Below are positions 46,130 to 53,823 of a stretch of 64,000 nucleotides of DNA, one piece after another. The translations under genes were made by a program, and so were the position numbers. Position 1 is the stretch's first letter; each line of letters begins with the position of its first letter. Below the pieces are notes generated by a model. It saw only the letters and a list, made by a program, of their open reading frames with translations. It ran no database searches and had not been told where the DNA came from. The stretch comes from Plantibacter sp. VKM Ac-2880 (GTDB lineage Bacteria > Actinomycetota > Actinomycetes > Actinomycetales > Microbacteriaceae): NCBI RefSeq assembly GCF_015351235.1, contig NZ_JADKSJ010000002.1:1178001-1242000 (forward strand), in the 5' to 3' direction.

Positions 46130-46191
46130 CTTTGCTCGCGACGGTCACCGCTCGCGTCTCACCATCACTGCCACATCTTCAAGGAGGAAAT

Positions 46192-47508
46192 GTGTCCACA
46201 GCGCACCGGGCCCCGAAACGTCGGTCGGCCACCGCCATCGCCGCTCTCGGCGTCACCGCTCTCGCCCTGACCGCCTGCGCAGGGAACGGAGGCGCGACGA
46301 GCGCCACCTCGTTCGACTACCTCGCGGCCGTCGAGAACTCGATCGTCCGCGACGAACTCACCGCCCTCGGCGAGGGCGCCTGCTCCGCGAACGAGAAGGC
46401 ACTCCCGCTCAAGGTCGAGACCCTGCCCCAGGCCGACGTGCTCCAGCGCGTCACCCTGCTGGCCAGCCAGAACGCCCTGCCCACCACCTTCACCGCCCCC
46501 ACCGCACCGCTGCGGCCGGGCGGGACCCTCGGCGACGACGACACCGTCCTCGATCTCGAGGACACCCTCACCGAGCTGGGCGTCATGGACGACATCCTCC
46601 CCTCGGCCGTCGCGACCGTGAAGAACATCTACGGCGACCGCTTCGTCTCGATGCCGTACCAGTACAACGTCGAGGGCTTCTTCTACAACAAGACGATGTT
46701 CACCGACCTCGGCATCGAGATCCCGCAGACCTGGGACGAGCTCCTCGACGCGGCAGACAAGGTGCAGGCGTCCGGCAAGTCGGCGTTCACCGTCTCCGGC
46801 GCCCAGGGCTGGACGATCACGCGCTACATCAGCACCTACCTCTTCCGGTCGCTCGGCACCGAGGCGATGAACGACATCGCCTCGGGCGACGCCAAGCTCA
46901 CCGACCCCGAGTACGTCGAGGCGATCACCGCCGTCGCGAACCTCGGCAAGTACTTCGGCCCGGGCATCACGACGATGGACATGCAGACCGCCACGAGCGA
47001 GTTCTTCACCGGCAACGCGGCCATGATGTACAACGGCACCTGGATGCTCGCCGACGTCTACAACACCGAGCTCAACCAGATCGGTGAGGACGCCGTCGGC
47101 TTCATGCCGTTCCCGACCGTCGAGGGTGGCAAGGGGTCGATCGACCAGTACCCGGCCAACACCGGTGCGGCGACCTCGTTCTCCACGAAGGGGTACGACG
47201 AGGAGAAGGTCGGTGGGTGGCTCAGCTGCATCGCCGAGAACTACGGCTCCAGCGTGCTGAAGAACCAGGGCGTCATCTCCGGCTTCAAGCTCAACGAAGA
47301 GGTCACGGACGTCCCGGCGCTCACCGCCGAGGTGCAGGGCATCATGGCCGACACCGACGAGACGGTCACCTGGTTCGAGACCTTCCTCCCCGAGAAGGCC
47401 GGCGTCGACGCGCAGACGAACGCCGCCCCGCTGCTCACCGGCGGCATCTCCCCCGAGGACTTCGCGGCGCTCGTCCAGGCCGGCGTGGACGCGGGCCTCA
47501 AGAAGTAA
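46192..47508 (+). CDS. Sugar ABC importer, family 1 solute-binding lipoprotein
   Basis: A 438-residue MalE/UgpB-type binding protein. The signal peptide ends with the lipobox LTAC near residue 29, so the protein is lipid-anchored outside the membrane. The sugar-binding fold is recognised by MPYQYNVEGFFYNKTMFTDL, then IPQTWDELLDAADKVQASGK and TGNAAMMYNGTWMLADV. The GTG at 46192 is chosen because AAGGAGG lies 4 nt upstream; an ATG far upstream at 46132 would overlap the operator region. It leads the operon with two permeases and is separated from them by a strong hairpin. Confidence 0.92.
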   Translation: MSTAHRAPKRRSATAIAALGVTALALTACAGNGGATSATSFDYLAAVENSIVRDELTALGEGACSANEKALPLKVETLPQADVLQRVTLLASQNALPTTFTAPTAPLRPGGTLGDDDTVLDLEDTLTELGVMDDILPSAVATVKNIYGDRFVSMPYQYNVEGFFYNKTMFTDLGIEIPQTWDELLDAADKVQASGKSAFTVSGAQGWTITRYISTYLFRSLGTEAMNDIASGDAKLTDPEYVEAITAVANLGKYFGPGITTMDMQTATSEFFTGNAAMMYNGTWMLADVYNTELNQIGEDAVGFMPFPTVEGGKGSIDQYPANTGAATSFSTKGYDEEKVGGWLSCIAENYGSSVLKNQGVISGFKLNEEVTDVPALTAEVQGIMADTDETVTWFETFLPEKAGVDAQTNAAPLLTGGISPEDFAALVQAGVDAGLKK

Positions 47509-47513
47509 CCGGC

Positions 47514-47549
47514 GATCCGGTCGCCCGGCACCCGCCAGGCGACCGGATC
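47514..47549 (+). terminator. Hairpin between binding-protein and permease genes
   Basis: GATCCGGTCGCC (47514-47525) and GGCGACCGGATC (47538-47549) form a perfect 12-bp stem with a 12-nt loop, 6 nt after the stop of the binding-protein gene. Without a T-run it more likely protects the upstream mRNA or causes partial termination, giving more binding protein than permease, as in many sugar ABC operons. Confidence 0.65.
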
Positions 47550-47640
47550 CGTCCGTCCGTCCGCGGACATCCTCCCTCGCAGCGGGTCACGCACCCCGCC
47601 GCCCAGCCTCACGGTCTCCCGACCGACTCAGGAGCACAGC

Positions 47641-48522
47641 ATGAAAGACGTCCTCGGCGACAGGAAGGCCATCGCCATCCTGCTGGGCCCGGCCCTGCTC
47701 ATCTTCACCCTGGTGAAGCTCGTGCCGGTGATGTGGTCGTTCGGCCTCACCTTCTTCCAGGGCGACCTGCGCGGTTTCGAGTTCGTCGGCCTCGACAACT
47801 TCGCCCAGCTGTTCGCCGACCCGACCGCCCCCGAGGCGATCTTCTTCAGCATCAAGTACTCGCTCATCGCGACGGTCGCGCAGATCGCCCTCGGCTACGG
47901 GCTCTCCCTCTTCTACGTCTTCGTCCTCAAGAAGGCGTCGACGCTCGTCCGCACGCTGGTGTTCTTCCCCGTCGTGCTGCCGACCGTCGCCGTCGGCCTG
48001 TTGTTCAAGCGGCTGTTCGAGGTGGCCCCGCAGACCGGGCCCGTCAACGCGATCCTGAACGGCTTCGGCATCGACTCCGTCGACTGGTTCAGCTCGCCGG
48101 ACAGCGCCTTCGTCGTGATCATCATCATGGACCTCTGGCGGTCCATGGGGTTCTACGCCGTCCTGCTCTACGCCGGGCTCCTCGACATCCCCGAGGAGGT
48201 GATCGAGTCGGCCCGCATCGACGGCGCCCGCGGCCTGAAGCTCGTCCGTTACATCATCGTGCCGCTGTCCCTCCCCGTCCTCCTGTCGGCGGTGATCTTC
48301 AGCTTCAACGCGACGCTCAAAGTGTTCGACTCGGTGCTCGCCTTGACGGGCGGCGGACCGGGGACGGCCACGACCCCGCTGACGCTGTACATGTACAACA
48401 CGACGTTCACGTACCAGAACTACGGCTACGGCTCCACGCTCGCGTTCGTGCTCACGATCATGTGCTTCCTCGTGACGCTCCTGATCTTCAAGACCTCCCG
48501 CAGAGACCTGACGAAGGACTGA
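47641..48522 (+). CDS. Sugar ABC permease, MalF/UgpA type
   Basis: A 293-residue inner-membrane protein with six transmembrane helices. The EAA loop that docks the ATPase reads EEVIESARIDGARGLKLVRY, followed by IIVPLSLPVLLSAVIFSF. It ends four nucleotides before the second permease. The first helix begins AIAILLGPALLIFTLVKLVP. Together with the second permease it should form the sugar channel for the lipoprotein upstream. No ATPase gene follows, so the pair probably uses a shared MsmK/UgpC-type subunit. Confidence 0.93.
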   Translation: MKDVLGDRKAIAILLGPALLIFTLVKLVPVMWSFGLTFFQGDLRGFEFVGLDNFAQLFADPTAPEAIFFSIKYSLIATVAQIALGYGLSLFYVFVLKKASTLVRTLVFFPVVLPTVAVGLLFKRLFEVAPQTGPVNAILNGFGIDSVDWFSSPDSAFVVIIIMDLWRSMGFYAVLLYAGLLDIPEEVIESARIDGARGLKLVRYIIVPLSLPVLLSAVIFSFNATLKVFDSVLALTGGGPGTATTPLTLYMYNTTFTYQNYGYGSTLAFVLTIMCFLVTLLIFKTSRRDLTKD

Positions 48523-48526
48523 CGCC

Positions 48527-49471
48527 ATGACGACCGCCATCACCCCGGCGCCCGGCGCCACCACCCCGGCATCGAGCGGCAGCGGCGACGGATCCGGCAC
48601 CGCCGTCCGCCGCCCGAAGATGCGTCGCGCTCCACGCTCGCGCGCCTACTACCTCCGCAAGCTGCCCTCGGTCATCCTCATCGGCCTCCTGCTCGTCATC
48701 GAGATCTACCCCATCGTGTGGCTGTTCCTCTCCTCGTTCAAGAACCAGCGCGAGTTCCTGCAGGAGTCCACCTTCTCCCTGCCGGAGTCGTGGAGCTTCG
48801 ACAACTACGTCACCGCGTGGACCACCGGCAACATCTCCCAGAACCTGCTCAACAGCGTCATCGTGACCCTGCCGTCGCTCGTGTTCATCCTCATCTTCGG
48901 CGTCGCCGCGGCCTTCGCCCTCGAGGTGATGGTGTGGAAGCGCCGGAACCTGACCCTGCTGCTGTTCATCTCCGGCATCATGATCCCCGGTCAGATGATC
49001 CTCGTGCCGCTGTTCGTCGCCTACTTCAACCTCGGCCTGACGAACACCTACTGGCCGATGATCATCACCTACACGGCGCTCGGCATGCCGCTGACGGTGT
49101 TCATGATGACCGCCTACTTCCGGGCCGTGCCTCGCGAGGTGTTCGAGGCCTCGACGATCGACGGCGCCGGCATCATCCGCTCGTTCTGGTCGATCGGCTT
49201 GCCGATGGTGCGGAACGCGTTGTTCACCATCGGGCTCGTGCAGTTCCTGTCGATCTGGAACGACCTGCTCATCTCCCTGACCTTCACGACGAACGCGGAC
49301 CTCCGCACCATCCAGGCGGGCCTGCTGAACTTCAGCGGCGAGTTCGGCCAGGTGGACTACGGGCCGCTCTTCGCGGGCATCTGCATCAACGTGTTCTCAC
49401 TGCTCGTGGTGTTCGTCTTCCTCAACCAACGGATCATGAAGGGGCTGGCGTCCGGTGCACTCAAGGGGTGA
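48527..49471 (+). CDS. Sugar ABC permease, MalG/UgpE type
   Basis: A 314-residue membrane protein. About 40 polar residues precede the first helix (VILIGLLLVIEIYPIVWLFL). The EAA docking loop is PREVFEASTIDGAGIIRSFW, followed by SIGLPMVRNALFTIGLVQFL. It ends with NQRIMKGLASGALKG, a typical family C-terminus. It starts 4 nt after the first permease and is followed at 25 nt by an aldo/keto reductase gene, which suggests that the imported sugar is oxidised or reduced by that enzyme. Confidence 0.93.
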   Translation: MTTAITPAPGATTPASSGSGDGSGTAVRRPKMRRAPRSRAYYLRKLPSVILIGLLLVIEIYPIVWLFLSSFKNQREFLQESTFSLPESWSFDNYVTAWTTGNISQNLLNSVIVTLPSLVFILIFGVAAAFALEVMVWKRRNLTLLLFISGIMIPGQMILVPLFVAYFNLGLTNTYWPMIITYTALGMPLTVFMMTAYFRAVPREVFEASTIDGAGIIRSFWSIGLPMVRNALFTIGLVQFLSIWNDLLISLTFTTNADLRTIQAGLLNFSGEFGQVDYGPLFAGICINVFSLLVVFVFLNQRIMKGLASGALKG

Positions 49472-49496
49472 CGCCGGACGACACGGCGGGCGCAGG

Positions 49497-50510
49497 ATGG
49501 ACGACATGACCCACGACGACACGACCCACACGGACGACACCGACACCACGACCTCCGGCGCTCCGGCACCGGCCGACCTCCGCCCACTCGGCTCGACCGG
49601 CCTGCTCGCGAGCCCGGTCACGGTCGGCACCTCGGGGCTCGGCACCCCGGCGAGCGCCGACGGATCGCCCGGGCCCGGGTCGACGGCGTTCGCCACCGCG
49701 GCGCTGCGCGGACCGAACCTGCTCGTCGACACCTCGAACAACTACTCGGACGGACGCAGTGAGACGGCGCTCGGCGACGCGATCCGTGCGAGCGGCCTGC
49801 CTGCTGGTCGTGGCGTCGTGACGAAGGCGGATCAGGATCCGTCGACGGCGGTGTTCGACCGCGACCGGGTGCTGCGCTCCTTCGAGGAGAGCCTCGAGCG
49901 CCTCGGAGTGGACCGTATCCCGATCTTCCACCTGCACGACCCGTACTCGGTGTCGTTCGCGGAGGCGTCGGCACCGGGCGGGGCGATCGAAGGCATGCTG
50001 GCGCTCAAGGAGCAGGGCGTGGTCGATGCGATCGGGATCGCGGCCGGCCCGCTGAGCGTGATGCTGCCGTATGTGCTGAGCGGGGCGTTCGACGTGGTGC
50101 TGACGCACAACCGTTTCACCCTCGTCGATCGTTCGGCGACGGCGTTGTTGGAGGAGGCGCGTTCCCGCGGGATGGGCGTCTTCAACGCGGCTCCGTTCGG
50201 TGGCGGGCTGCTCGCCGGGCGCCGCGGCACAGACGGCAAGCCGTCGACGTACGCGTACCAGGCGGGGTCGCCGGAGCTGCTGGCCTGGGTGGCGCTTGCG
50301 GACGAGGTGGCCGCACGGCACGGGATCCCGCTCGCCGCGGCGGCGCTCGCGTTCTCGACGCGTTCGGAACTCGTCGACTCGACGGTCGTCGGGATGAACC
50401 GGCTCGAGCGTCTCGAGCAGGTCGAGGTGCTGCGGACGACGACGATCCCCGAGGACTTCTGGACGGACCTCGACGCGCTCGGCACCCCGCCGAGCACCCT
50501 CACCGACTGA
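49497..50510 (+). CDS. Aldo/keto reductase, aldose (fucose/galactose) dehydrogenase-like
   Basis: A 337-residue (alpha/beta)8 enzyme with a polar, Thr/Asp-rich N-terminal tail of about 28 residues. LVDTSNNYSDGRSETALGDA contains the catalytic Asp and Tyr, GRGVVTKADQD the Lys, and RIPIFHLHDPYSVSFAEA the His. Later segments (GMGVFNAAPFGGGLLAGRRG) resemble the L-fucose / D-threo-aldose 1-dehydrogenase branch, which produces sugar lactones. Located directly after the importer, it may act before the SMP-30 lactonase at 42663. The ATG at 49497 or 49506 can be the start. Substrate identity is inference. Confidence 0.87.
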   Translation: MDDMTHDDTTHTDDTDTTTSGAPAPADLRPLGSTGLLASPVTVGTSGLGTPASADGSPGPGSTAFATAALRGPNLLVDTSNNYSDGRSETALGDAIRASGLPAGRGVVTKADQDPSTAVFDRDRVLRSFEESLERLGVDRIPIFHLHDPYSVSFAEASAPGGAIEGMLALKEQGVVDAIGIAAGPLSVMLPYVLSGAFDVVLTHNRFTLVDRSATALLEEARSRGMGVFNAAPFGGGLLAGRRGTDGKPSTYAYQAGSPELLAWVALADEVAARHGIPLAAAALAFSTRSELVDSTVVGMNRLERLEQVEVLRTTTIPEDFWTDLDALGTPPSTLTD

Positions 50511-50523
50511 CCGGTGGTACCTC

Positions 50524-50613
50524 TTCTCCCTAACTCAGGACTGCTCCGGCGCGTCGGACCCGCGGCATGGCGGGTAACCCGCGACACGCCGAGCGGTTCC
50601 TGAGTTGGGGAAA
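50524..50613. repeat. Palindromic element with CTAACTCAGGA ends
   Basis: Arms TTCTCCCTAACTCAGGA (from 50524) and TCCTGAGTTGGGGAAA (to 50613) are inverted with few mismatches, and pairing continues inward (CTCCGGCGCGTCG with CGACACGCCGAG). The unit is 83-90 bp and lies in the gap between the aldo/keto reductase and beta-galactosidase genes. The CGACACGCC...TCCTGAG part recurs after the beta-glucosidase gene at about 22496-22517. Confidence 0.7.
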
Positions 50614-50664
50614 TGGGGGAACGCGACGGGGTGAACACCACACGACGATGAAGGTTGCACGACG

Positions 50665-53600
50665 ATGAACGACTCAGCACGACTCGCGGCCTCGTGGGTG
50701 GAGGACCCGATCCCCGGGACCGGGCGGCGGCGACCCCGGGCCGACGAGCTGAGCGACGCGCGGCGACTGTCGCTCAACGGCGAGTGGGCGTTCACGCTCG
50801 CACCGACGGCGGACGGCACGGGCGACACGTTCGGCGATCCACACCTCGACGACTCGGGCTGGGACCGCATCCGCGTCCCGGCCCACTGGGTCCTCGAGGG
50901 CCACGGGCAGCCGCTGTACACGAACACGGCGTTCCCGATCCCGATCGATCCGCCGCGCGTCCCCGAGGAGAACCCGACGGGCGACTACCGGCGCCACTTC
51001 ACCCTGCCGGAGGGTTGGCGGCACGCCGACACGGTGCTGCGCTTCCAGGGCGTCGACTCCTGCGGCACGGTCTGGCTGAACGGCGTGCTCCTCGGGCACA
51101 GCAAGGGCAGCCGGCTCCCCGTCGAGTACGAGGTCGGCGAGCACCTCGTCGCCGGCGACAACGTCCTGGCCGTGCGGGTGCACCGGTGGTCGAGCGGCAC
51201 CTACCTCGAAGACCAGGACATGTGGTGGCTGCCCGGGATCTTCCGCGACGTCGACCTCCTCGAACGCCCGCGGGGGTCGATCGACGACGTCAAGGTCACG
51301 GCGCGATACGACCACCGGGACGGCGTCGGCGTGCTCCGCGTGGACACCGACGTCCCCGGCCTCGTCGACATCCCGGAGTTGGGCATCCGCGACCTCCCCA
51401 CGGGCACGGCCACCGCCCTGCCCGTCGAACCGTGGAGCGCCGAGGAACCGCGCCTCTACACGGCCAGGCTCAGGCCGCGGCCGACCGACGAGGCGCCCGA
51501 CGTCCCCGAGACCATCGAGCTGCGGATCGGCTTCCGCACGGTCGCCATCGACGACGGCCGGCTGCTCGTGAACGGCGTGCCGATCCTGTTCCGCGGTGTG
51601 AACCGCCACGAGCACGACCAGGACCGCGGCCGCTCGCTCGACACGGAGACGATGCGGCAGGACATCCTGCTGATGAAGCAGCACAACCTCAACGCCGTGC
51701 GCACCAGCCACTACCCGCCGCATCCCGACTTCCTGCGCCTCTGCGACGAGTTGGGGCTCTGGGTGGTCGAGGAGTGCGACCTCGAGACGCACGGCTTCAT
51801 CTACACCGACTGGGCCGGCAACCCGCCGACGGAGCCGGTCTGGCGTGACGCGATGCTCGACCGCGTCCAGCGCATGGTCGAACGCGACAAGAACCATCCC
51901 TCAATCGTCGTGTGGTCGATGGCGAACGAGAGCTGGGTCGGCGAGAACTTCGACGTGCTGGAGCAGTGGATCCGCGAGCGCGACCCGTCCCGTCCCATCA
52001 TGTACGAGCGCGATCCGTCGTACCGGAACTCCGACTTCTCCAGCCTCATGTACCCGGACCAGGAGCTGCTGGAGGCCATCGGCCGTCGCGAGGAGCCGAC
52101 CCCGGCCGGCGTCGTCCCCGGGTCACCGGACGACGTGCGCCGGCGCCGCCTCCCGTTCCTCCTCTGCGAGTACGCCCACGCGATGGGCAACGGACCCGGA
52201 TCGCTCGTCGACTACCAGCGCATCCTCGAGTCGTCCGACCGGTTCTGCGGCGGCTTCGTGTGGGAGTGGATCGACCACGGCTTCCGGAGCACCGACGCCG
52301 CCGGTCGGGAGTTCGTGATGCACGGCGGTGACGTGGCGTTCCGACCGAACGGCGGGCGCTACTGCCTCGACGGACTCGTGTTCGCCGACCGCACCCCGTC
52401 GCCCGGACTCGCCGAGCTCCATGCCGCCATCAGCCCGGTCGAGCTCCGCCTCGACGTCCGCAACTCCTGCTCGTGCACATCAAACCAGGATTCCGGCCCG
52501 GTCTCACCGCGGGCGGACACGGGGGCCGGGACGGCCAGCAGGAGTTGTGGACACCAGGCCGCGGGCACGCTGACCGTCCGGAACAAGCATGACGTGCGGT
52601 CGCTCGACCACCTGGCGCTGCGCTGGCAGCTGGAAGACGACGGCCAGGTCGTGGCGAACGGTGAGCTGGCGACGCCTGACGTGGGCGCACGGAGCGAGGC
52701 GACCACCGCCCTGCCGCCCCTCGCGCTCGTGGCAACCACGGGCACCGACCCCGTCTCCGGCGCGCCGGTGGAGCGCTGGCTCACGGTGCGTGCGGTCCTC
52801 GCGTCGGACGAACCGTGGGCAGGTGCGGGGCACGAGGTCGCCTTCGGTCAGGTGCTCATCCCGGGCGACCCGGCGCTGGAACCACACCGGGCCGCGGTTC
52901 CGCCGAACGACGCTCGCCGCGTGCTCGCACCGGTCGACCGCACGGCCGGACAGCGCATCGCCCTCGGGCCGGCGTCCTTCGACGCCCGCACGGGTCGGCT
53001 CCGCTCCCTGGGCACGCTCGACCTCGACGGCCCCGTCCTCGACATCATGCGCGCCCCCACCGAGAACGACCGCGGTCAGGGACCACGCAACACGGCGGCG
53101 GCGAGTTGGAAGCTCACGGGGCTCGACCGCTTCCTGCACCGGACCGACGCGGTCGAACACACCGAGGACGGGCTGGGCGGCACCGGACTCCGCGTGCGGG
53201 GCCGCAGCGCCCCCGCCGCCCACGGCCTCGGGCTCCGCTGGACCTTCGATTGGACGACGCGCGGCGACGCCCTGGAGCTGTCGGTCACTGTCGTCCCCGA
53301 GGGCGTCTGGGAGCACACGCCGATCGGCGACCATGTGCTGACCCTGCCGCGCCTCGGCCTCCGTCTCGGCCTCCCCGCCGCCTACCGCCGGGCGACCTGG
53401 TTCGGCCGCGGGCCTGGGGAGTCCTACGTCGACAGCCTCGCTGCGGCGCGCACCGGCCGGTTCACCAGCAGCATCGACGCACTGCAGACGGACTACCCGG
53501 TGCCGGAGGAGAACGGCAACCACGTCGGCACGAGATGGCTGGAGCTGACGGGCGACGAGGTGCCGACCCTTCGCGCCGAGCGGCTGCAGGACGCCGGCTT

Positions 53601-53823
53601 CGACTTCACCGCGCGACGCTGGACGAGCGAGGCGCTCGAGGAAGCCCGCCACCCGCAGGACCTCCGCGACTCCGGCCGCGTCTGGCTCAACCTCGACCAC
53701 GCGCAGCAGGGGCTCGGCAGCTCCTCCTGCGGCCCGGCGCTCCCCGAGCGCTACCGCATCCCGGTCACCGAGACGACGTTCGGCGTTCGCCTACGGACGG
53801 TCAGGCCCGACCCTGCAGGATGA
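50665..53823 (+). CDS. lacZ: Beta-galactosidase, glycoside hydrolase family 2, with a repeat-derived insertion
   Basis: A 1052-residue cytosolic enzyme with the five LacZ domains: the sugar-binding start (SLNGEWAFTLAPTADG), jelly-roll and Ig domains, the TIM barrel with FRGVNRHEHDQDRG, and the C-terminal large domain. Glu422 in WSMANESW is the acid/base and Glu502 in LLCEYAHAMGN is the nucleophile. Residues about 598-630, between PVELRLD and AGTLTVRNKHD, are encoded by a palindromic repeat (52456-52552) and form a Cys- and Ser-rich insertion at the domain 3/4 boundary. The frame is intact. The last 23 nt overlap the convergent flavoprotein gene. Activity is likely but untested. Confidence 0.93.
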   Translation: MNDSARLAASWVEDPIPGTGRRRPRADELSDARRLSLNGEWAFTLAPTADGTGDTFGDPHLDDSGWDRIRVPAHWVLEGHGQPLYTNTAFPIPIDPPRVPEENPTGDYRRHFTLPEGWRHADTVLRFQGVDSCGTVWLNGVLLGHSKGSRLPVEYEVGEHLVAGDNVLAVRVHRWSSGTYLEDQDMWWLPGIFRDVDLLERPRGSIDDVKVTARYDHRDGVGVLRVDTDVPGLVDIPELGIRDLPTGTATALPVEPWSAEEPRLYTARLRPRPTDEAPDVPETIELRIGFRTVAIDDGRLLVNGVPILFRGVNRHEHDQDRGRSLDTETMRQDILLMKQHNLNAVRTSHYPPHPDFLRLCDELGLWVVEECDLETHGFIYTDWAGNPPTEPVWRDAMLDRVQRMVERDKNHPSIVVWSMANESWVGENFDVLEQWIRERDPSRPIMYERDPSYRNSDFSSLMYPDQELLEAIGRREEPTPAGVVPGSPDDVRRRRLPFLLCEYAHAMGNGPGSLVDYQRILESSDRFCGGFVWEWIDHGFRSTDAAGREFVMHGGDVAFRPNGGRYCLDGLVFADRTPSPGLAELHAAISPVELRLDVRNSCSCTSNQDSGPVSPRADTGAGTASRSCGHQAAGTLTVRNKHDVRSLDHLALRWQLEDDGQVVANGELATPDVGARSEATTALPPLALVATTGTDPVSGAPVERWLTVRAVLASDEPWAGAGHEVAFGQVLIPGDPALEPHRAAVPPNDARRVLAPVDRTAGQRIALGPASFDARTGRLRSLGTLDLDGPVLDIMRAPTENDRGQGPRNTAAASWKLTGLDRFLHRTDAVEHTEDGLGGTGLRVRGRSAPAAHGLGLRWTFDWTTRGDALELSVTVVPEGVWEHTPIGDHVLTLPRLGLRLGLPAAYRRATWFGRGPGESYVDSLAAARTGRFTSSIDALQTDYPVPEENGNHVGTRWLELTGDEVPTLRAERLQDAGFDFTARRWTSEALEEARHPQDLRDSGRVWLNLDHAQQGLGSSSCGPALPERYRIPVTETTFGVRLRTVRPDPAG
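52456..52552. repeat. 97-bp palindromic element inside the beta-galactosidase gene (CAACTCCTGC family)
   Basis: The ends GTCCGCAACTCCTGCT (52456-52471) and AGCAGGAGTTGTGGAC (52537-52552) are inverted with one mismatch, and inner arms (TCCGGCCC with GGGCCGGGA) extend the hairpin. The ends match those of the intergenic element at 34142-34239. The element is translated as VRNSCSCTSNQDSG through TASRSCGH, with three Cys residues, and keeps the downstream frame open. It looks like a coding-tolerated insertion comparable in style to Rickettsia palindromic elements. Confidence 0.72.

Noticed and set aside
50665-53823. lacZ as a pseudogene because of the inserted repeat
   Set aside because: The frame stays open through the insertion and both catalytic Glu residues and flanking domains are intact.
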